This document shows positions 6,524 to 10,310 of a stretch of DNA of 10,310 bases, piece by piece (position 1 is the stretch's first letter; each line of letters begins with the position of its first letter). Under the pieces are notes generated by a model. It was given only the letters and a program-made list of their open reading frames with translations, had not been told where the DNA came from and ran no database searches. This DNA comes from Granulicella sp. Lineage in GTDB: Bacteria > Acidobacteriota > Terriglobia > Terriglobales > Acidobacteriaceae. The DNA lies in contig PKWK01000133.1 in the NCBI GenBank assembly GCA_003133205.1, positions 4,857 through 15,166 on the forward strand. Direction: 5' to 3'. A program made the position numbers and the translations under genes.

Positions 6524-7354
6524 TCATTGGGTTCGTCGAAGTGCATTGCAGGTAGAGCGCAAGGTGAATTCCAGCGAGTCGCGGGGGACGCTCTCGACAA
6601 AGGGGCGGACCGCCCAGCCGAGGCCGGTTGGAATGGAGCGTGTGAGCGAGACCGACTCCATCTGCATGTAGAGTCCGTTGTCTCGCTCCTCGTAGGTCCA
6701 GTAGGTGTTTTGCCGCCAGAGGAAGCCGTGCTCTTCGTTGGGGTTTAGTGCACGCTCGTTGGCAGTGCCGGGCGAGTCGATTTCGGAGATATGGGTGCTG
6801 CGCGAGATGCTGTAACCGTGCTGCGCATCGAGTTGCGCAAAGGCGATGTCGTAGGCGGTGTCCATGACGACAGTGATGACGTGGCGCTGGCGTACGCGCA
6901 TGGCTGCCTGCAGTTGATCGTCGTGCCGGGTGAGGACTTTGGCTTGAAGGACCTGCGGGGAAAAGTGTTGGGGATAGGCGTTGAAGTCTTTCATAAGCCG
7001 CTCGAAGTCCGCGGCTTTGGCTCCGGGGGCGAACGCGGTGCCGCGCCAGTGGTGGAGCAATGCTCCGGGCAAGACTGAATTGGAGGGAGTGAGGTTCTCG
7101 ATGATTAACTCTCCGCGGTGGAGGCGCGCCTCGCTTTGCGGAGCGGAAGACACGGGAGCGAGGAAGGCGTTGTGGGACCGATGCTGCTGGGCGAGGCGCG
7201 ACTCAACGCCGGCGATGTAGGAGTTGAAGGCGGAGACGGCTGCCGGCGGGGGCTCTGCAACAGCGCGGCCAGGGGCGGCTACTAAGAACGCAAGGAGAAA
7301 AACCCCGGAGAGAAGGGAGCGTGTTCGTGAATTTGAGAATTGGTGTCGCTTCAT
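6524..7354 (-). CDS. Secreted START/SRPBCC-like putative lipid-binding protein
   Basis: This encodes about 276 residues. A signal peptide (basic KRHQFSNSRTR, hydrophobic LLSGVFLLAFLVAAPG, cleavage near AVA-EPP) sends it out of the cytoplasm. The mature part ends in a segment containing NGLYMQMESVSLTRSIPTG, LGWAVRPFVESVPRDSLEF and TLRSTCNAL. This is the pattern I recall for Acidobacteriota periplasmic proteins with a START-like (SRPBCC) fold, whose long C-terminal helix closes over a hydrophobic pocket. Binding of a lipid is therefore inferred, not shown. It is first in the operon, 35 bp ahead of the phosphatidyltransferase start, which fits a lipid-related task. ATG 7354 is chosen; an in-frame GTG at 7363 with GGGG 9 bases upstream would add three residues. 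Confidence 0.75.
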   Translation of the reverse strand: MKRHQFSNSRTRSLLSGVFLLAFLVAAPGRAVAEPPPAAVSAFNSYIAGVESRLAQQHRSHNAFLAPVSSAPQSEARLHRGELIIENLTPSNSVLPGALLHHWRGTAFAPGAKAADFERLMKDFNAYPQHFSPQVLQAKVLTRHDDQLQAAMRVRQRHVITVVMDTAYDIAFAQLDAQHGYSISRSTHISEIDSPGTANERALNPNEEHGFLWRQNTYWTYEERDNGLYMQMESVSLTRSIPTGLGWAVRPFVESVPRDSLEFTLRSTCNALRRTQ

Positions 7355-7517
7355 GCACTGCACATTGCGCTACCCCGGCTTCGGAGGCAATGCATGGAAC
7401 CTCACCTGTGGTTGATTGTTTCTCACCCGGCAAGTAATTGCAGCAAAGCGATTTAACGAAAGTTATCCATGCCTCGACAAGTCTGGTCTGTTAGCTTTTT
7501 CAATGAGGTCGAAGCCG
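7355..7517. other. Divergent intergenic region between operon and hydrolase gene
   Basis: These ~160 bp separate two divergently transcribed units, so promoters for both should lie here. I see no -10/-35 pair good enough to call with confidence; TTGATT near 7413 is a possible -35 but its partner is poor. No gene, repeat or RNA structure was recognised. Confidence 0.4.
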
Positions 7518-8288
7518 ATGCGACTCGCACGACGTATATTCCTCATTATGGTGGTCGTAGCAGCAGTCCTCTTCGCAGGTCTCTGCGGGGCGTTGTTCGC
7601 GTTCCAGCGATCCCTGATCTACTATCCGCAGCCAAGGTCCAACCAGCAGGCCAGCACCTTGATGACCCTCCCAGTTGGAAAGGAGACGGTGCATGTGTCC
7701 ACCCGCCCCCAGGCCGGCCCCGACGCCCTCATTTACTTTGGTGGAAATGCGGAAGATGTTTTGCAGGAAATGCCCGACATTGCCGCTGCGTTTCCCCACG
7801 AAGCGATTTACCTGCTCCACTACCCGGGCTATGGCGGAAGCTCCGGCAGTCCCTCCCAGCAAGCCATCTTTGCCGACTCACTGGCCCTCTTTGACCGGGT
7901 TCATGCGGAACATCCAAACGTCGTCGTTGTCGGACGCAGCCTGGGCAGCGGCGTCGCCGTTTGGATCGCAAGTCTGCGGCCGGTCGTACGGCTTGTGCTG
8001 GTCACGCCCTACGACAGTCTTGCGGACGTTGCCGCACAGCATTTTCCTTACGTGCCGGTGCGCTGGCTGTTGCGCGACAAGTATGAATCGTGGAGATACG
8101 CCCCACAGGTGACAGCTCCAACCCCGATCATTGTGGCGGAAGACGACGAAGTGATTCCCCGGTCCAGTTCGGATCGGCTGCGCACGCGTTTCCGAGAGGG
8201 CATCGTGTCGTATGTAGTCTTGCCCGGCGTCGGCCACAACACAATTCAGGACAGTCCGAACTACTGGACCCTTCTAAGCTCTCAATAG
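7518..8288 (+). CDS. Membrane-anchored alpha/beta hydrolase (BEM46/ABHD-like)
   Basis: This encodes 256 residues. An N-terminal membrane anchor or uncleaved signal (residues 6-30) is followed by RSLIYYPQPR, a common opening of BEM46/YqkD-type hydrolases. The alpha/beta fold landmarks are an oxyanion-type FGGNAED (74-80), YPGYGGSSGSPSQ (102-114), and the nucleophile elbow GRSLGSG with S141. The acid is D209 or D210 in AEDDEVIP, and the base is H240 in GVGHNTI. All three catalytic residues are present, so it should be an active serine hydrolase facing the periplasm. The substrate is unknown; esterase or lipase-like activity is plausible. I chose ATG 7518 because GAGG at 7505-7508 gives 9-base spacing. 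Earlier in-frame starts (ATG 7503 and further upstream) lack a ribosome-binding site. Confidence 0.87.
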   Translation: MRLARRIFLIMVVVAAVLFAGLCGALFAFQRSLIYYPQPRSNQQASTLMTLPVGKETVHVSTRPQAGPDALIYFGGNAEDVLQEMPDIAAAFPHEAIYLLHYPGYGGSSGSPSQQAIFADSLALFDRVHAEHPNVVVVGRSLGSGVAVWIASLRPVVRLVLVTPYDSLADVAAQHFPYVPVRWLLRDKYESWRYAPQVTAPTPIIVAEDDEVIPRSSSDRLRTRFREGIVSYVVLPGVGHNTIQDSPNYWTLLSSQ

Positions 8289-8359
8289 CGGCAACACTCA
8301 ATCTCCCGCCGTGGAAGTCCGCACCGGGTCGCCGTTCCCTCGCATACACTGGACAGGAC

Positions 8360-9079
8360 ATGGCCACCCCATCCCCACCCCGGCGCTATCGTTTCGGAGC
8401 ATTTGAAGCAGACGGAGCGACGGGAGAGCTTCGCAGGCAAGGGATTCGCATCAAGCTGAACGCGCAGCCCTTCCAGGTGCTATTTCTGCTGCTGGAGCGA
8501 CCCGGCGAGCTGTTGACGCGCGAGGAAATCTCCCGCGAGTTATGGCCCGACGGAACCTTCGTCGACTACGAGCACGGGGTGAACTCGGCGGTCAATCGCA
8601 TCCGTGAAGCGCTCGGCGATACGGCGGGCAGTCCGAGATTCGTCGAGACGCTGGCGCGGCGAGGCTATCGTTTTGTGGCTTCCGTGGAACGGATCGGGCT
8701 CATCGAAGATTTGGCAGCGCCGGCGTCCGAGGCTCCGGCCCCGGTATCGGTAACGAGTGAGGCGACGGCGGTTCCGGTGGAGGAGCCAGAGACGGGACTG
8801 CTCAGCGGGATACTGGCGTCACCGGCGGAGCTTCCGAAGACGTCGCATTCAGTTGTGCAGACGCTGTTCGTCCTGCTGCAGGTGATGTACCTGGGCTTCT
8901 ATGTTGGGGCGCTGGCGAATTTGGCGGAGATTGAAGATCTCTTGTCCGCACTGCCGAGGGCGACTCAGGTGTTCACGGTCATGATCGTGACTGCGGCGAT
9001 CTTGATTCCTGTGCGTGCCTTCGTGATCTCCCTTGTGCTCTTCCATGCGCCGCGAGCACGCGAGAAGTTTCTGAGGTGA
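8360..9079 (+). CDS. Winged-helix (OmpR/CadC-type) regulator with C-terminal membrane helices, probably truncated
   Basis: This encodes 239 residues. Residues 9-108 form an OmpR/PhoB-type winged-helix DNA-binding domain: YRFGAFEAD, LLLERPGELLTREEISREL, WPDGTFVDYEHGVNSAVNRI, FVETLARRGYRFVA. A Pro/Ala/Glu-rich linker (about 117-160) follows, then two membrane helices (about 166-188 and 203-227). This CadC-like plan, a cytoplasmic DNA-binding head and a membrane tail, is very common in Acidobacteriota; the input signal is unknown. From memory, relatives with the TLFVLLQVMYLGFYVGALAN tail continue after the REKFLR motif with further hydrophobic helices. Here a TGA follows immediately, so the C-terminus is likely lost at a junction with the next gene. 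ATG 8360 has GGACAGGA close upstream. It lies 71 bp after the hydrolase gene, possibly co-transcribed. Confidence 0.85.
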   Translation: MATPSPPRRYRFGAFEADGATGELRRQGIRIKLNAQPFQVLFLLLERPGELLTREEISRELWPDGTFVDYEHGVNSAVNRIREALGDTAGSPRFVETLARRGYRFVASVERIGLIEDLAAPASEAPAPVSVTSEATAVPVEEPETGLLSGILASPAELPKTSHSVVQTLFVLLQVMYLGFYVGALANLAEIEDLLSALPRATQVFTVMIVTAAILIPVRAFVISLVLFHAPRAREKFLR

Positions 9080-9080
9080 T
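9074..9080 (+). promoter_or_regulatory. Strong ribosome-binding site deciding the next start
   Basis: GAGGTGA lies 4 bases before ATG 9085 (8 bases measured from GAGG), close to the ideal anti-16S match AGGAGGTGA. It favours ATG 9085 over the GTG at 9076 and ATG at 9079. It also contains the TGA stop of the winged-helix gene, so any junction lies at or just before it. Confidence 0.55.
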
Positions 9081-9084
9081 GAGA

Positions 9085-9357
9085 ATGCCACGCACCATCA
9101 AAGACATCCTCGACCACGCTGATGAACTCGCTAAGCGTTTCGAGGACTACGAACCATCGGCCGCAGACGAACGCGACCCAGCGGTGTTCGCCGAGCTTCG
9201 CCGAGCTGTGCTGTCGCGATCGGATGCCGAACGCTCGATCAGAGATGCGGTCAAACACGCTCGCGAACGCGGTTACTCCTGGGCGTTCATCGGCTCGCTG
9301 GTCGGAACCTCCGGCGAAGCAGCCCGTCAGCGCTACGGCCATAAGCAAGACGCATAG
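9085..9357 (+). CDS. Small helix-turn-helix-like protein, Actinobacteria type
   Basis: This encodes 90 residues. The opening MPRTIKDILDHADELAKRFE and the C-terminal part (SIRDAVKHARERGYSWAFIG, SLVGTSGEAARQRYG, about 51-85) match a small family I recall mainly from Actinobacteria. The C-terminal half looks like a helix-turn-helix of sigma-region-4 or Xre flavour: a helix, the 'GYSWAFIGSLVGTSGEAARQR' turn, and a recognition helix. The N-terminal half is acidic and helical. The role is unknown; similar small proteins sometimes sit beside toxin-like partners, but that is not shown here. It overlaps or abuts the end of the winged-helix gene and precedes the UPF0158 gene by about 120 bp. Codon choice (GC-rich third positions) resembles the downstream genes. 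Confidence 0.78.
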   Translation: MPRTIKDILDHADELAKRFEDYEPSAADERDPAVFAELRRAVLSRSDAERSIRDAVKHARERGYSWAFIGSLVGTSGEAARQRYGHKQDA

Positions 9358-9476
9358 GCCGAATGGGTTTGGCTCGGTCAGGGATCAGTCAGAAGCAACG
9401 CACTCATGGGCCGCGTGGGATAAGTCCGCGCCAGTCAGGTCCCGAGGAAGCCCGCCGCGGCGAGGACAATGTGCGT

Positions 9477-10178
9477 ATGAACCACGGGGAGGAACGGGCC
9501 GAGTTGCGGGGCGCGGTCTACCGCGGGGACGCCGGATCCCTCGTCGGCATCTTGAAGCGGGAGGCGTGGCCCGAGAATGCCCTGCAACTCATCGGCGACG
9601 GACTGCTCCTGGTGCTTCATGCGCCGGCCGAAGGCATCGACGAGGCGGCGCGTCGATGCGTGGCGGCGTTGTGGGACCGCGGTTGGGAGGGCGACGCAGA
9701 TCTCGCGGCTGGACTCGAGGCGGCCTTGGGGGCCGGGCCGGTGCCGCTGCTGCGAGCGTTGCCGGTCGATCTCGAGGAGCTCGCGGGGGTGCTGGAAGGC
9801 GACCCGGTCAACGGCGGCGGGCGTATCGATCTTCGGACCGGATATGTGGGGCCGCGGCCAGCGATCGAGTACGCCGAGGAAACGGAGGAGGACGACGACG
9901 ATGAGCGGTGGCTGTGGGTCGAGTGCGAGGGTTCCCGGGAGGGGTACCGCGACATGGAACTCTTCATCGCCGCGCTCGACGACACTGACCAGGTGGACCG
10001 GCTGGGTATCGCCATCAGCGGACGAGGCGCTTTCCGTCGGTTCAAGGACCAGTTGTCGCGGTGGCCAGGTCTGCTCGAACGGTGGTACGCCTTCAGCGAG
10101 GATCGGCAGCGCGGACGGGCTCGGGCGTGGTTGGCCGGCGAGGGGTACGCTCCCGCGCCACACCAGCCAAGGCCGTGA
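9477..10178 (+). CDS. UPF0158 family protein with an N-terminal extension
   Basis: This encodes 233 residues. From about residue 93 it matches the UPF0158 family: ALPVDLEELAGVLEGDP (94-110), a strand segment GGRIDLRTGYVGP, an acidic loop EETEEDDDDERW, then the hallmark SREGYRDMELFIAALDD (153-169), GRGAFRRFKDQLSRWP (182-197) and LERWYAFSEDRQRGRARAWL (200-219). The function of UPF0158 is not established. The first ~90 residues form an Ala/Leu/Glu-rich helical domain (LRGAVYRGDAGSLVGILKRE, then GLLLVLHAP) that I do not recognise and that most short UPF0158 members lack. ATG 9477 is chosen for GAGGA at 9462-9466 with 10-base spacing; GTG 9471 is an alternative. High GC at third positions suggests an actinobacterial origin. 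No membrane segments or signal peptide, so it is probably cytoplasmic. Confidence 0.82.
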   Translation: MNHGEERAELRGAVYRGDAGSLVGILKREAWPENALQLIGDGLLLVLHAPAEGIDEAARRCVAALWDRGWEGDADLAAGLEAALGAGPVPLLRALPVDLEELAGVLEGDPVNGGGRIDLRTGYVGPRPAIEYAEETEEDDDDERWLWVECEGSREGYRDMELFIAALDDTDQVDRLGIAISGRGAFRRFKDQLSRWPGLLERWYAFSEDRQRGRARAWLAGEGYAPAPHQPRP

Positions 10179-10194
10179 TGGCGAGGTCCGCGCC

Positions 10195-10310
10195 ATGACG
10201 GTTTTCGATGGCCACCGGCAGGCGCCCGCTCTTGCCGCCTGGCGCGCGATCGTGCCGCGATCGGCGCGGGTGGACGACATGCGTCATTCCGCGAGCGGAG
10301 CGCCCTCCGA
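10195..10310 (+). CDS. Possible start of a gene running off the window
   Basis: An open frame from ATG 10195 reaches the window end without a stop: MTVFDGHRQAPALAAWRAIV and onwards, 38 codons. A GCGAGG lies 8 bases upstream, and third codon positions are mostly G or C as in the preceding genes. No family is recognised. In such GC-rich DNA an open frame of this length can arise by chance, so the call is tentative. Confidence 0.35.
   Translation, partial: MTVFDGHRQAPALAAWRAIVPRSARVDDMRHSASGAPS

Noticed and set aside
7416..7517. Longer N-terminus for the alpha/beta hydrolase
   Set aside because: The extra residues lack a ribosome-binding site and would place polar sequence before an otherwise standard N-terminal membrane anchor.
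9122..9904. Plus-strand frame overlapping the HTH and UPF0158 genes
   Set aside because: The product is dominated by Arg/Gly/Ala/Ser runs typical of a wrong frame in GC-rich DNA, and two well-supported genes occupy the same span.
9435..10280. Long open frame on the minus strand opposite the UPF0158 gene
   Set aside because: GC-rich DNA keeps antisense frames open. Its product is Arg/Pro/Ser-rich without family motifs, while the plus strand carries clear UPF0158 motifs.
1..10310. CRISPR array, tRNA or rRNA gene, or known defence system
   Set aside because: No regularly spaced repeats, tRNA-like cloverleaf or rRNA stretches were noticed by eye, and no nuclease, helicase or reverse-transcriptase motifs occur in the predicted proteins.

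Overview
The window looks like soil Acidobacteriota (Terriglobia-type) chromosome for about its first 9 kb. The evidence is a CadC/OmpR-type winged-helix protein with the 'YRFGAFEAD...GYRFVA' style that this group encodes in large numbers, secreted proteins of types common there, and a moderately GC-rich composition. From about 9.07 kb to the end the genes look actinobacterial: higher GC at third codon positions, an Actinobacteria-style small HTH protein starting MPRTIKDILDHADEL, and a UPF0158 protein. The window may therefore contain a phylogenetic junction, either lateral transfer or an assembly join. Assignments rest on remembered family patterns; no database search was possible.

Layout. 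At 1-51 is the tail of an unidentified gene, followed by a clear intrinsic terminator (71-108). At 131-712 is a small secreted protein of unknown function. At 749-4285 (minus) is a 1178-residue secreted glycoside hydrolase family 2 enzyme with a LamG-like N-terminal domain and both catalytic glutamates (E791, E849). From 4307 to 5337 lies a patchwork of gene pieces: a VTT-like membrane protein cut off near 4796, an unexplained ~72 bp linker starting at a perfect 6-bp palindrome, a central slice of an SPFH/band-7 protein in reverse orientation (4869-5072), and the C-terminal part of another protein (5071-5337). None of these is complete.

A compact minus-strand operon fills 5398-7354: a secreted START/SRPBCC-like protein, a CDP-alcohol phosphatidyltransferase with its full catalytic motif, and a GtrA-type four-helix membrane protein, the last two overlapping at ATGA. 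Together they suggest work on membrane lipids or lipid-linked sugars. Divergent from it is a membrane-anchored alpha/beta hydrolase (7518-8288), then a winged-helix DNA-binding protein with C-terminal membrane helices (8360-9079) that appears to end early.

The last part carries the small HTH protein (9085-9357), a UPF0158 protein (9477-10178) and a probable gene start running off the window (10195-10310). No tRNA, rRNA, CRISPR array, transposase, integrase or phage gene was seen. The most notable features are the gene-fragment mosaic at 4.3-5.3 kb and the apparent taxonomic junction near 9.07 kb. No defence system or other clearly new multi-gene system could be supported.
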